Positions 36,832 to 47,246 of a stretch of DNA of 64,000 nt are shown piece by piece (position 1 is the stretch's first letter; each line of letters starts with the position of its first letter). This DNA comes from Apium graveolens (taxonomy: Eukaryota > Streptophyta > Magnoliopsida > Apiales > Apiaceae), in contig NC_133657.1 in NCBI RefSeq assembly GCF_009905375.1, forward strand, positions 2,666,001 through 2,730,000, written 5' to 3'. Both the position numbers and the translations under genes were made by a program. The notes beneath the pieces were generated by a model that saw only the letters and a list, made by a program, of their open reading frames with translations, had not been told where the DNA came from and did no database searches.

Positions 36832-39800
36832 ATGTTATTGGCTAACCATGTTGCTGAAGGTTTGGTCATTACGAATGAGAATAATAAACTCAAGTGCTGG
36901 GCACAAGAGAAAAGAGTTCTTGCAGACTTATTGAGAATGGATCTCAACAGCAGTGTGCCATTGGTATATTTACCAATCATGAATGCACCACAGGTAGGTG
37001 AGGTAATTGCTTCTACAACTCCTACTTCTTCCAACCCCTCTATTTCTTTATCTTCTAGTGTGGCCATTGAATCTGTGACAATGCCCCAACAGATTCCTAC
37101 CAAGGTCACCAAAACTAAACTTTCAAAATCAAAGACAAAGAAAACCACCTCTGTTGTTTCTCAAAAGACAACAGTTGTAATACCTACCATTAACCCTGAG
37201 GGAAGTGAACAGGGTGTGAGAGGTGAGGGGAGGGGTGAACATCAAAGAAACCCCCAGGATAAGGAAGGAGAGAAAAGTGCTTCCCAAGTTAGCCAAGCCA
37301 CAGTTTCTCAAAAAGCTGTGGTGGTTGAAAAGGTTACTAGCATATCCCTAGCTGCATCCTCCCAAAAGGATGTAACTATTGAAAATAGTTCCCAACCAGG
37401 AACACACAAACGAGGGAGGGACACTAAAGCCAAACACTCACCAACAAAAGCCTTTATTAGAAGAAAGAGAGCTAGAACCCAATCTTCTACACAGGGTGCA
37501 CACACTGCACATATACATCCATCTGTATCTATGCATTCTCAAACTCAGTTTGGTGTGGCTCCAACAAATATGGAGTCACAGCCCCATTCTCTCACAATTA
37601 ACACACATCAATCACCACACACTTCTTCACCATCTCTAGATATGGATATGTTATTCCCATCAATTCCTGATTCTCCCTCTTTACAACTCAGGGAGGAGCC
37701 CCACTCAAATACAGGTGATCATCATCTTTTAGATGATTTGTTGGATCACCCACAAATTCTTTCAGATGTAATTGAAGGATCTGTGTCACCAAAACTCATA
37801 TCAATCTACACAGATTCAACAGTTATATCACTTTCAATTTCTACTTCTTTTCCTTCTTCAACGGATATCACTCATCCGTTGACAAGTGGTTGTTCTTCAA
37901 CGGATAAGCTTAACAGCAGTTATCCGTTGATACCATCAGTTTCACCTTCAACGGCTATTCCTCATCCGTTGATAGTCTCTACACACACAACTGAAACAAT
38001 TCCAAGTGTAGAAGACTTGATTACTGTACAATCACTTCTAGGACTGAGGGAAGGGAGTGACAATTTGAGTGAGAGGCTGGGTTGCTCCCAGGCAAAAGGA
38101 GAGACTGAGAGCTCAAATATGCATGCTATTTCTTCCAGCATGGCAAAAGAAAGTGAGAGGAGTATCACCTTAGTAGGTGAAGGTGAGGGAGTGAGTTGTG
38201 TGAGCCAGGGGGAGCCCCTGATGCAAGAACATAGAGAAAATGAGAGAAAGGCAGGTACAACAGATATAAGGATGGATCCAGCCATTGCTAGTGAGTCAAT
38301 GATTGTGAATGATGCTGAAAAGAAAAGACAATTTCAGCAACATTACAAAGCTGTAATTGATAACATTTCCTTGGATGCTGACACTTTTACTCATCCTGTT
38401 TCGGCCTATCAAGTATTGGCTGCACAGGGCAATGTGGAGGCAGAAAAGACACTACATCTAGTACATACAACAGCATCTCTTCAAAGGGACAAAACTACTA
38501 TTAACAAGATGCCTTCAACAGCTGGTGAGTCATTTGAAGAATTTGGAGTAAATTCTGATGATGATGACTTTGTTTCTTCTGATGGAAGCATGAACTTAGG
38601 GGGAGATGAAGGCCCTAGTTCTATTCCAAATCTACCTGAATGGGCCTTCACAAAGGAGTCTACAACAGGGCAATTCAATGTCTCCTTAGTCAAACAAATC
38701 AGTACTATCAAACAGGCCATTCAGAAAACTTCTCATGCTGGTACAAAGGCTATCCTTACAGCTCACTTGGATTCACTGCATCTCATGAAGTTGCAGCAAG
38801 TAAGACAGAATCTGAGTGTGGATGAACTCAGAAAGGATATTGCTGACTTGAAATCCTACAATTCTGAAAAATTGGATTCAGTCATGCCCTTTAGTACAAT
38901 GCAGGACATTTTGTTGAGATTGAAAAAGGAATCACATACTGAAAAGAGGCTGGCCAAATTGGAAGACAGAGTTCAAGTTATTGAAGATTCTGTGGCCACC
39001 ATTCTTCACAACCAACAATCTCAAACAAATCTACTTATGCAGCTGGCAAAAGCACAGGGCTTGACCCCTCTCCTTGATGATAACAAAAAGGGGGAGAGTA
39101 AAAGGGAAGGGGAAGGAGAGCCATCTACAAAAATCCAAATATCTAAAGTGCTAGTTCCTGCCATCACTACTTCTCCAATCATTCAAATCAAAGGAAAGCC
39201 TGATGGAATTGATTTAATCCAGCTAGCAGCAGCTGAAATTCAGGTGAAAGAGCAAAGGAGGAGAATTGATGAAAGGATGCAACAGCTGTTTGGCTCAACA
39301 CAAGATAAATCAATATCTGTGAAACATAGCACAAAGGTTGAACCAATCAATATGGAGCACAAGCCAGAAAGGAGAAATAAGGTTGGAGAGACTTCTTTCA
39401 AGAATCTAAAACCTATGGTTCTCAAGCCCAACACCAGATCCAGCAAGGACTCCACAAAGAACCCTCTAGACTTTGCTCAGATGAAAGAAGTGGACTTTCC
39501 TCTTCCAAAACCTGATGAAGACAAAGTTTTGGGTACAAGCATCATAAAACACAAGGAGACCATGGATGAGGCAGTAAGGAGAAACATGGCTATTATCTTT
39601 AGAGAGGGAAAGAGCATATGTGTGATGCAAGGACATTCCAAATTCTCAATAGCCAAGAGGGAAGAAACCAAAAGGTTAAAGAAAGAAGCTGAAAAACTCA
39701 AGGCTGACAAAAGAGCACAAGCAAAGCTTGAACAAAAGCTAAAGTCAAGTCTAGTTGAAAATGAGAAAGGAATTGAAGTCAGGGGTGAAGACAAGATTGC

Positions 39801-40737
39801 AAACTTAGATGAGGTTTTTGGGAGTATATTTGGTGAAAGTATGGAGGAAAAAGAGGAATGGCAGAAGGGAAACAGAAGAAAGGCCAAGGCACATAGAAGG
39901 AGTGAAGGCAACACTGAAGAAACTAAATCTCTACCTTCCATACCTGAACCCTTTGTTGCTGATCCCACTATAAACATCCATGGTGAACCAATCATCCCAA
40001 AAGAGGAATCTATTGATTGGGACACCATCAATTTGCCTACCTTTTTAACCACTCTTCCACTACCAAAGAAACAGAAAAGAAAATCCAAATCTACACCTCC
40101 CCTAAACTCTAAGAAATTCACTCAAAAACATAAACCTAACCCTAAGCCACCAATTTCTAAAGATGATTATGTTCACATCTGTGACATAAAAGAAATTTCA
40201 GACATTGAACTCTATCTGGATGAGCTGGAGGATGTAAGGGGAATTGTTGCTTACAGACAGCTACCAGAGAGATTGGTGTTCAGATACAAAGGAGCTGGGG
40301 AAAGAACATGGCCTCTCTACAGGATTCTGAATGAAGGCTACTCTACCTTGATCAGAGTCTTCTCAGCCATACAAAAGGATTCTGGCTTTACCAGGACTGC
40401 CAAGACTGAAATTCTCAACAAGATTGCCAACATAAGGAAAACTTGGAGGGAGCCCAATGCTTTGCCCAGAACCTTACTCATTCAAGAAAGGGGAACTACA
40501 ATTCACAAATCACCTCATTGGTTGATGGAATTCAGAGATGATAAAGGAGTCAGAAGATTTTTCAGACTTGAAGACCAACTCAAGATTGCCAGCAATGAAA
40601 CTCTCAAAGAAATGCAATCTAAGTTGGATATCAGTGATGAAGATGAAGCTGAATTCTTCAGACAACTCCAACTCCAAATTGAGGAAAATGACAAAGGGCT
40701 AGGAAAGAAAACCAGGGATCAAAGAAGAAAAAGATGA
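36832..40737 (+). CDS. Intact ~1,301-aa transposon ORF of unknown function
   Basis: The open frame runs without a stop from inside the 5' LTR to 40737; the first in-frame ATG is at 36832. Its first ~60 residues (YYARFFMLLANHVAEG just before and after the ATG) look like the tail of the domain that opens the ORF at 532, so the N-terminal part of that domain is missing. Then a ~600-residue Ser/Thr/Pro-rich, probably disordered region with Lys-rich patches; a predicted coiled coil corresponding to nt 38770-39050; a Lys-Lys-Gly-Glu site encoded by a purine tract (39085-39098); a second charged helix region (about 39650-39770); and a C-terminal ordered domain from about 40160 (DDYVHICDIKEISD onward). 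No enzymatic motif. A role in RNA or particle packaging is possible but is speculation. Confidence 0.7.
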   Translation: MLLANHVAEGLVITNENNKLKCWAQEKRVLADLLRMDLNSSVPLVYLPIMNAPQVGEVIASTTPTSSNPSISLSSSVAIESVTMPQQIPTKVTKTKLSKSKTKKTTSVVSQKTTVVIPTINPEGSEQGVRGEGRGEHQRNPQDKEGEKSASQVSQATVSQKAVVVEKVTSISLAASSQKDVTIENSSQPGTHKRGRDTKAKHSPTKAFIRRKRARTQSSTQGAHTAHIHPSVSMHSQTQFGVAPTNMESQPHSLTINTHQSPHTSSPSLDMDMLFPSIPDSPSLQLREEPHSNTGDHHLLDDLLDHPQILSDVIEGSVSPKLISIYTDSTVISLSISTSFPSSTDITHPLTSGCSSTDKLNSSYPLIPSVSPSTAIPHPLIVSTHTTETIPSVEDLITVQSLLGLREGSDNLSERLGCSQAKGETESSNMHAISSSMAKESERSITLVGEGEGVSCVSQGEPLMQEHRENERKAGTTDIRMDPAIASESMIVNDAEKKRQFQQHYKAVIDNISLDADTFTHPVSAYQVLAAQGNVEAEKTLHLVHTTASLQRDKTTINKMPSTAGESFEEFGVNSDDDDFVSSDGSMNLGGDEGPSSIPNLPEWAFTKESTTGQFNVSLVKQISTIKQAIQKTSHAGTKAILTAHLDSLHLMKLQQVRQNLSVDELRKDIADLKSYNSEKLDSVMPFSTMQDILLRLKKESHTEKRLAKLEDRVQVIEDSVATILHNQQSQTNLLMQLAKAQGLTPLLDDNKKGESKREGEGEPSTKIQISKVLVPAITTSPIIQIKGKPDGIDLIQLAAAEIQVKEQRRRIDERMQQLFGSTQDKSISVKHSTKVEPINMEHKPERRNKVGETSFKNLKPMVLKPNTRSSKDSTKNPLDFAQMKEVDFPLPKPDEDKVLGTSIIKHKETMDEAVRRNMAIIFREGKSICVMQGHSKFSIAKREETKRLKKEAEKLKADKRAQAKLEQKLKSSLVENEKGIEVRGEDKIANLDEVFGSIFGESMEEKEEWQKGNRRKAKAHRRSEGNTEETKSLPSIPEPFVADPTINIHGEPIIPKEESIDWDTINLPTFLTTLPLPKKQKRKSKSTPPLNSKKFTQKHKPNPKPPISKDDYVHICDIKEISDIELYLDELEDVRGIVAYRQLPERLVFRYKGAGERTWPLYRILNEGYSTLIRVFSAIQKDSGFTRTAKTEILNKIANIRKTWREPNALPRTLLIQERGTTIHKSPHWLMEFRDDKGVRRFFRLEDQLKIASNETLKEMQSKLDISDEDEAEFFRQLQLQIEENDKGLGKKTRDQRRKR

Positions 40738-40925
40738 TTTGCTCGGGCTAGAGGAGCACCCTTGGAAACACTGTAAATCTTCAATTACCTTCTAGTACAT
40801 ACACTTTTGCAGCACTTTTAAATTTCTACTTAGTTTCAGTTCATATATTTGTTAAGTGTTTTGTTATCATCAAGTTAACCTTGAATTTATGTCTACAATT
40901 CTTATAGACATAAATAGGGGGAGAT

Positions 40926-41982
40926 TATTAGGAATATATGTGCATTAGTTTGATGATATGTTTAACAAAACACTTAAGTAGAAATCTAGTGTTTGTAGCC
41001 TCAATGGATAAGACCACTTTGGCTATCCGTTGATGGTGTAGCTTTACTTAGAAATAAGTCTAGTGTTGTAGCACATTCCAGTCTCTGAATTTGAGATATA
41101 ATTCTTAAATGTTGAGGGAAATTATAAGTCATGTTGACTACTAAAGGATATGCAGATAGGAAGGTCAATTGTAAATATTTCATGCCTTGTAATTTTGTAT
41201 AAATGAAATGGTGTCAACGGATAACTTAAAAACCTTCAACGGATGAGAAACAAAGCTTCAACGGATGTCTCTAAAACTTCAACGGATAACATCCTTCAAC
41301 GGATGAGTGCATCAACGGATAGAGCTTCAACTGCTAACACATCAACGGATAAAGCCATCAACGGATGAAGGCTTCAACGGATGTTCTGTTAAATAGCAGT
41401 TGACAAGTGATAGTTGTACCTACAAACAGAGGCACATGGGTTGACAGAGACAACTGAGATGTGGTAGCCTATTTCAGGAACATCAGAAAAAGTAGCCGTT
41501 CTACTCTAGTATAAAGAGGCAATAGTTAACAATGCACTGGAGTAAAATGGAGAAGAAACAAGTGGAGAACTTATTTTATTATTGTACTTTTTATCTTTGT
41601 CTTCACTTGTAAACTTGGTGTTATATAAACCAAGTAGCAGCTAGTAATTAGAATATAATTTTTCCAGAGCTGTTTAGAAAAATCTTGAGAAAAATTATCT
41701 AGTTTGTACTAGGATGCAGCTTGATCAACTTCTTGAATCACAGATTTTCTGAAATACCATCTCTGGTGGAACAACAAATCCACCAGAAAAGTTTTTAAGG
41801 TCTGTTGTGTTCTGTACTTTTGTGCTTGAATATATATATCTGTCTGTATTAGCTTAAAGAAATTCACACACTTGTTTATTTTAAACACACAACCTTTGAA
41901 ACTGCTCAAAACTTGAAAAAGTTTTGAGATTTACATTCAACCCCCTTCTGTAAATCTCATTGTTAGTTCACTAGGAATAACA
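40926..41982 (+). repeat. 3' LTR (1,057 bp)
   Basis: Pairs with 35722-36780. Its first bases are TATTAG instead of TGTTAG (one change at the second base). The TCAACGG array is retained in equivalent positions except that the first copy reads TCAATGG. Confidence 0.92.
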
Positions 41983-42698
41983 TAATCTGATTATTCTAAT
42001 ATATTTTCTTATATATTTATAAATTCACATTTACTATAATTATAAATAATACTTTAAACACATATATATTTACATATTTGTGATTAATAATATTATCTAT
42101 ATAATTCGTTGCATAAATAATGAAAGAAGATATAATAAGTACACTATATATATTTGAATATCATTGTCATGAATATTTGAATATCATTGTTATCATTGTT
42201 ATCATAACAATGATAAAATATATTATATAAACATGTTTGTTTTTTGCCGAACTTAAATGTTTTCAACGAAGTAATGTTTTCCTAAAATATTCCATGTAAA
42301 CTAATACATTTTTACGATGATCTATGTAAACTAATACATTTTTACGATGATCTAGTCGCTAACATATGTATTCTTTGGAATCTCTAATAATACAAGATCC
42401 GATTTAAATTAGATAAAAACCCGGCTCGATCCGATCCGGCCCGAAAAAATGCCCGGTTAGGCCCGTCTCGAGGGCTCAAACGGGTTTTGACATTTCCAGA
42501 AAGCCCGGTCCAGCCCGGTCCGGTCAAAGTCAAAGTCCAAAAAGCCCTGTCCGGTCAAAGTCCGGTAAGGCCCGGTGAAAGCTGGGCCCGGTGGGCATCT
42601 CTACCCGTAGTCTACAAAATTTTAAAAAAAAAGCCCGATTTTTTTCGCATACAATTTGCAGAACTGAGAACACACCACGCCCTAACAGAAAACTGAGA

Positions 42699-44261
42699 AT
42701 GAAGTTTCGATCACTAAGTTTAGTAATACTGAGATCAACCCAATTCACAAAACACAGCCCTCACATTCTCATCCCACCAAAATCTCAATTCCAAATACGA
42801 CGTCGTATCACTCAATGTGACAGTACTAGTTCAACTGGGCACTTGGACAATCAAGCAATCAAAATTCAAACAATTCTCCAAACAAAAGCAAACCAAAATG
42901 TTTACGAAATCGAGAGAGCTTTAAACCAGTGCCATATCTCTTTAACAGAGGACTTGGTGCTCAATGTGCTAAAACGACACCGTTCCGATTGGAAAGCCGC
43001 CTATGCATTCTTCATTTGGGTCTCTAGAGGTGAAGATGGGAGAGATTATGTGCCGGGTAGCGGCGCGTATAATCAGATTCTTGATGTGCTAGGTAAATTG
43101 AAGAGATTTGATGAGGTCCACCAGGTGCTTGATGAAATGTCTAAGAGAAAAAAGGGGGTTTTCAATGAAATTACGTACCGGGTTGTGGTTAATAGGTATG
43201 CTGCAGCACATAGAGTGGAGGAAGCGACTGAGTTTTTTTATAGGAGGGTGCAGTTTGGTTTGAGACTCGACTTGGTTGCGTTTCAGACTTTGTTGTTGGC
43301 GTTGTGTCGGTATAAGCATGTGGAGGCTGCGGAGTTTTTGTTTCATAGTAAGCAGAAGGAGTTTAAGATGGATATTAAGACGAGGAATATTGTGTTGAAT
43401 GGATGGTGTGTTTTGGGTAGTTTACGTGAGGCGAAGAGGTTTTGGAATGATATTGTTACGTCTAAATGTAAGCCGGATAAGTTTACGTATGGGATTTTTA
43501 TTAACTCGTTGAGTAAAGCGGGGAAGTTGAGTACTGCGGTTAAGTTGTTTAGAGCAATGTGGGAGAAGGGTTGTGACCCTGATGTGGCGATATGTAATTG
43601 TATTATTGATGGTTTGTGTTTTAAGAAGAGGATTCCTGAAGCGATTGAGATTTTTAAAGAAATGAATGATCGAGATTGTTTTCCGGATGTAGCGACCTAC
43701 AATTCGCTTATAAAGCATATATGCAAGATTGGTCGAATGGAAAAGGTTTATGAGCTTTTAGATGATATGGAACAGAAAGGAGGGAGCTGTACGCCGAATG
43801 ATAGAACTTATGGTTATTTGTTGAGCTCAACGAAGAAGCCTGAAGATGTTCAACCAATATTGGAGAGGATGGAGAGAAATGGCTGCAAGATGACAAGCGA
43901 TGTTTTTAATTTGTTGCTGAGACTTTTTATGGAATGGGGTAATGAAGAAAGAGTGAAATCAACTTGGGTTGAGATGGAGCGGAGTGGTCTGGGACCTGAT
44001 CAACGATCCTATACAATTATGGTTCACGGTCTTTTTGAGAATGGTAAGTTAAAGGATGCACTGCAGTATTTCAATCAGATGACATTGAAGAGTCTAGTGC
44101 CTGAGCCAAGGACCAAATTATTGGTTAACGCCATCCACATTAAGTTGCAAAATAAGAAGAATGAATCAGGGGATATAGGAGATATCGGAGATGTAATGGA
44201 CAAAGTAAGTTCGTTAATTGCTTCACGGAGGGATAGAAAGAAAAACAGAAAGGATAGGTAG
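42699..44261 (+). CDS. P-class pentatricopeptide repeat protein, 520 aa, probably mitochondrial
   Basis: Intronless, as usual for plant PPR genes. The N-terminus (MKFRSLSLVILRSTQFTKH) is Ser/Arg-rich without acids, suggesting an organelle presequence, probably mitochondrial. From about residue 120 there are around ten 33-37-residue PPR motifs, e.g. AYNQILDVLGKLKRFDEVH, TYGIFINSLSKAGKLSTAV, TYNSLIKHICKIGRMEKVY and SYTIMVHGLFENGKLKDAL; no E or DYW domain, so it should bind organelle RNA rather than edit it. The tail is Lys/Arg-rich. I recall At3g15200 as the likely counterpart. The ATG at 42699 is chosen because it starts the targeting-like sequence; the frame is open further upstream but into the hAT element. 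That element ends 88 bp before the target duplication-to-ATG interval, so the native promoter has been displaced by 7 kb. Confidence 0.93.
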   Translation: MKFRSLSLVILRSTQFTKHSPHILIPPKSQFQIRRRITQCDSTSSTGHLDNQAIKIQTILQTKANQNVYEIERALNQCHISLTEDLVLNVLKRHRSDWKAAYAFFIWVSRGEDGRDYVPGSGAYNQILDVLGKLKRFDEVHQVLDEMSKRKKGVFNEITYRVVVNRYAAAHRVEEATEFFYRRVQFGLRLDLVAFQTLLLALCRYKHVEAAEFLFHSKQKEFKMDIKTRNIVLNGWCVLGSLREAKRFWNDIVTSKCKPDKFTYGIFINSLSKAGKLSTAVKLFRAMWEKGCDPDVAICNCIIDGLCFKKRIPEAIEIFKEMNDRDCFPDVATYNSLIKHICKIGRMEKVYELLDDMEQKGGSCTPNDRTYGYLLSSTKKPEDVQPILERMERNGCKMTSDVFNLLLRLFMEWGNEERVKSTWVEMERSGLGPDQRSYTIMVHGLFENGKLKDALQYFNQMTLKSLVPEPRTKLLVNAIHIKLQNKKNESGDIGDIGDVMDKVSSLIASRRDRKKNRKDR

Positions 44262-44542
44262 TGTTTGTGCAAGTTATAGATTAGAACATTTAGACACAAT
44301 TTACTCGCATGATAAAAATTGATACCATAGCCAAGACAAGCTACTCCAATTTAATTTAAGGTTTGAGGATTAAGTTTGTTTACGTTGATGTTCTCATTTT
44401 ATGGAAAGTCAAATTCATTTTTTATTTGAAATGGACACTGTCGTAATGCATGCGTCATTCCCTGACTCTCGAGTTATAAGTTATAGTCGAATTTCTCAAC
44501 TATCTACACTTTACAGACTTATAAAGCTTGCTCTTTTCTAAA
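44262..44542 (+). other. PPR gene 3' flank
   Basis: 44262-44410 recurs at about 50378-50503 and 50876-50910 in the duplicated segment, showing that the duplication included the 3' flank. Confidence 0.7.
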
Positions 44543-45284
44543 TGAAACTATCACCGTGGCAATCTAGTTACTACAACTATTACCACGGACACTCTCGTAA
44601 TTATGTTGATGCACTAAAAGAATTCCCGAAATCACCATCAAGCAATTGATGGAGAAAGCAGTGCCACAATGTCTTCATTATTGTATTGTTGTCAGCTCAT
44701 CTCCACTATACTTGTTCCTTTACTGGAAGAGGTGAACAAACAATTAGTGCGACTGAAGAAAACCAACTGCGGATAGGAGTTGAACTTCGAGCTAATAAGT
44801 TTTATTGACTTTCAGGTTTAATAGGGAGCACAACAAAGAGGTTGCTATAAAAGTGATTGATCTTGGAGATGCGTGAGTCTATATTGTAAACAACTTTGTT
44901 CTTTGTTTTGTATTTCTACACACTATCATGTTTCTTACTTTGACGCACTTAATTGCATACATTGCAGTCAGTACAGTAAATTCTTACAAGGTCTAACGTC
45001 TCTTGATGTTACCAATCTGGAATCTATGTATCCATAGGATAAAGGTATAGCTTAGCTACAACCTTGATATTGTTTTGAAGTTGGGATTTATCGAAATCTC
45101 TTTATCAGCGCTATGAAAAGCATGCCAATTAAGCATAAGATCTGTGAGTTAAAGAAAGTGCTTTATCAACAAAAACTTGCAAAAGCTCACGAGTTTTTGC
45201 TAAAGACAAAATTGCCCTTGATGAAAGAAATCCAGAAACAGAACCCCACCTGCATCTGCCTCTCCTCCTCCGTAAAAGAGAACC

Positions 45285-46773
45285 TGTTAGGAAACATAAT
45301 AAATAGAATAAATATTAAGTCAGTTACGAATCTGAATAATTAGTGTGTGCATCAGTTATGGATTTCAAAGGGAGGATTTGGTGGGAATAATAATATTTTA
45401 GCTTTAATTTAGGGATTGTGAGTTGAGATTGGGGTTATAAATAGGGAAGCCATTTATATGTTTGGGGGATGAAGAAATAAGATTGACTTATGTGTGTGGA
45501 GAATGGGTGGTCTCTCGAATACCACCTAGTTGTGTGTGCGTGTGTTTATCGATAAAAGAATTCGTTTCTTTTTATATATATATCCAAAGAGCGGGCCTGG
45601 ACAGGTCCTAACAGTGGTATCAGAGCACCTCTGTTCTTGGGGCAACGACAACTGCAAAATAAGTTGAAAATCGAATCGACGACTTCCAGGGAATTTTTTT
45701 TTTTGTAAAGATGCAAGCAAAATTTTTGAAGTTGGATATTGAAAAGTTTCAAAATGACATTTCTTTCCTCAAAGAAGGTATGGTTGCTATACTTGCAAAA
45801 TGGACAACTATAGTCGCAAGACTACTGGACCATTTTCGTCTGCTCGTGAGGATTCGCAAGGTTTGGAACAGGCCCAGAAGTCGGTCCACGAAACTGAGGA
45901 GAAGCTGAAGGGAGTAAAAGCGAATGATAGAGAACTTAAATCAGATTTTCAAAAAATTGATTTTGGAAAACTTCAAGAAGATGAAAGGTCTCATCAGCAA
46001 CCACCAGTATTGGAGGTTTTAGGGCAGACTCCATTAAATTCTAATAGTGGCAACAACAAAGAACAAGAGACTTGTTTGTTTGATGTCTCATCACCTCCAA
46101 GCTCATCCATGTACTCTTTATCACAAAGACTTGAAATATTCGAAGGCTTAAAACTTGAAGGTGGGTCGTTGAAGGCTGAAAGTTATTTTGACAGCTATTT
46201 TGAATTAGTAAACCTCTCAACACCAACTAAGAAGGTATGGTTGGCTGTAGTATACTTGAGAAATGATCTTTTGTTCTTGGACTATTGCGGGGAATATCAG
46301 CGGCCTTCTTGTAACTGGGAGGAATTTAGAAAATTATTGGCGGAGAGGCAGGGGTTCTGGATTAGAAAGAAAAGGAAAAAGAAAGAATGAGACAATTTTC
46401 TCATTTGAACCTTGAGGACAAGGTTCAAGTTTGGGCGGTGGGTAATGTTAGGAAACATAATAAATAGAATAAATATTAAGTCAGTTACGAATCTGAATAA
46501 TTAGTGTGTGCATCAGTTATGGATTTCAAAGGGAGGATTTGGTGGGAATAATAATATTTTAGCTTTAATTTAGGGATTGTGAGTTGAGATTGGGGTTATA
46601 AATAGGGAAGCCATTTATATGTTTGAGAGAGGCAGAAATAAGATTGACTTATGTGTGTTTGTGGAGAGTGGTGGTCTCTCGAATACCACCTAGTTGTGTG
46701 TGTATTTATCAATAAAAGAATTCATTTCTTTATATATATATATACAAATATAAGGACCGGATAGGTCCTAACA
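45285..46773 (+). mobile_element. 1.49-kb non-autonomous LTR element derived from Ty3/gypsy
   Basis: LTRs 45285-45613 (329 bp) and 46446-46773 (328 bp), TGTTAGGAAA...CCTAACA; primer-binding site TGGTATCAGAGC at 45616; perfect target duplication GAACC at 45280-45284 and 46774-46778. It sits in the intron corresponding to kinase intron 2; the empty site is seen at about 19648. The internal 830 bp keep part of a gag gene and the terminal bases of a gypsy polyprotein just before the 3' LTR. Confidence 0.93.
45800..46390 (+). pseudogene. Truncated Ty3/gypsy gag remnant
   Basis: A 196-codon frame. The N-terminal half is charged and coiled-coil-like; the second half has the retrotransposon gag pattern LEIFEGLKLE, ESYFDSYFELVN, KKVWLAVVYLRND and WEEFRKLL, then ends in a Lys/Arg run. 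The usual ...W..R.E.YF pattern is partly lost and no zinc knuckle follows. The following 60 bp (NLEDKV-like) resemble the extreme 3' end of gypsy pol, implying a deletion of everything between. Confidence 0.65.
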
Positions 46774-47246
46774 GAACCTTAGTATCTCCCGTCTCACATT
46801 TTTCCTCGCCATACCTTTATTGAAGTTTTTGTGAGTTTGCGACTTTCGCACACTGCGGTGTAGTCTATTACCTCTCTTAAGTTTAGCACCATATTGGGTC
46901 AATTGTTTTGTGTTTTCTTGTCCATTTAAAATATGACATGGTCAACTTAAAACTGTTAAAAGTCTACAAAATCATTTTGGCAGGAAGTAGGAATGTTGAA
47001 TTTTCTTCTATGATGAACGTTTTTATTGTTTTTTTTCCTGTAAATACTGCATATTTGATTCCATCCATTAATATATTTTCTTATCTATGAGTTATTTTTT
47101 CTTGTTTATTTGATTGTATTTGTCAAGAAATTTTAAGGTAGCAAAACCTTTAACTTGTCTTAGTCTCATTTGTTGTTTTATTAACCCTGATGTTTGTCTT
47201 TATATTCTACAGAGAGGATGAAATTGGAGACATCTAGAAGGCATAT

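Larger units (their letters stand above)
35722..41982 (+). mobile_element. Complete non-autonomous LTR retrotransposon with a single giant ORF (6.26 kb)
   Basis: LTRs at 35722-36780 and 40926-41982, primer-binding site at 36783, polypurine tract at 40916-40924, and a perfect 5-bp target duplication TAATC (35717-35721 and 41983-41987). The LTRs differ by roughly 14-16 substitutions and two 1-bp indels over ~1,058 bp by eye (about 1.4%), so insertion is recent. Between them is one uninterrupted frame with no gag, protease, integrase or RT motif. It must use enzymes of another element to move. Confidence 0.93.
35517..42603. mobile_element. Non-autonomous hAT-like DNA transposon, split by a nested LTR element
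   Basis: Perfect 8-bp target duplication CCCGTAGT at 35509-35516 and 42604-42611, the length made by hAT transposases. Termini TAGAGATGCAC (left) and the complement of GTGGGCATCTCTA (right) are inverted repeats. Subterminal regions are packed with GGCCCGG/CCGGTC motifs (35530-35700 and 42415-42600) in an otherwise AT-rich landscape. After removing the LTR element and its duplicated site the hAT is about 820 bp with no transposase. A 27-bp tandem duplication lies at 42300-42353. Confidence 0.85.

Noticed and set aside
39477..40121. 214-codon minus-strand frame
   Set aside because: Antisense of the intact ORF at 36832-40737; its Ser/Leu/Phe-rich composition is what the complement of Lys/Glu-rich codons produces.
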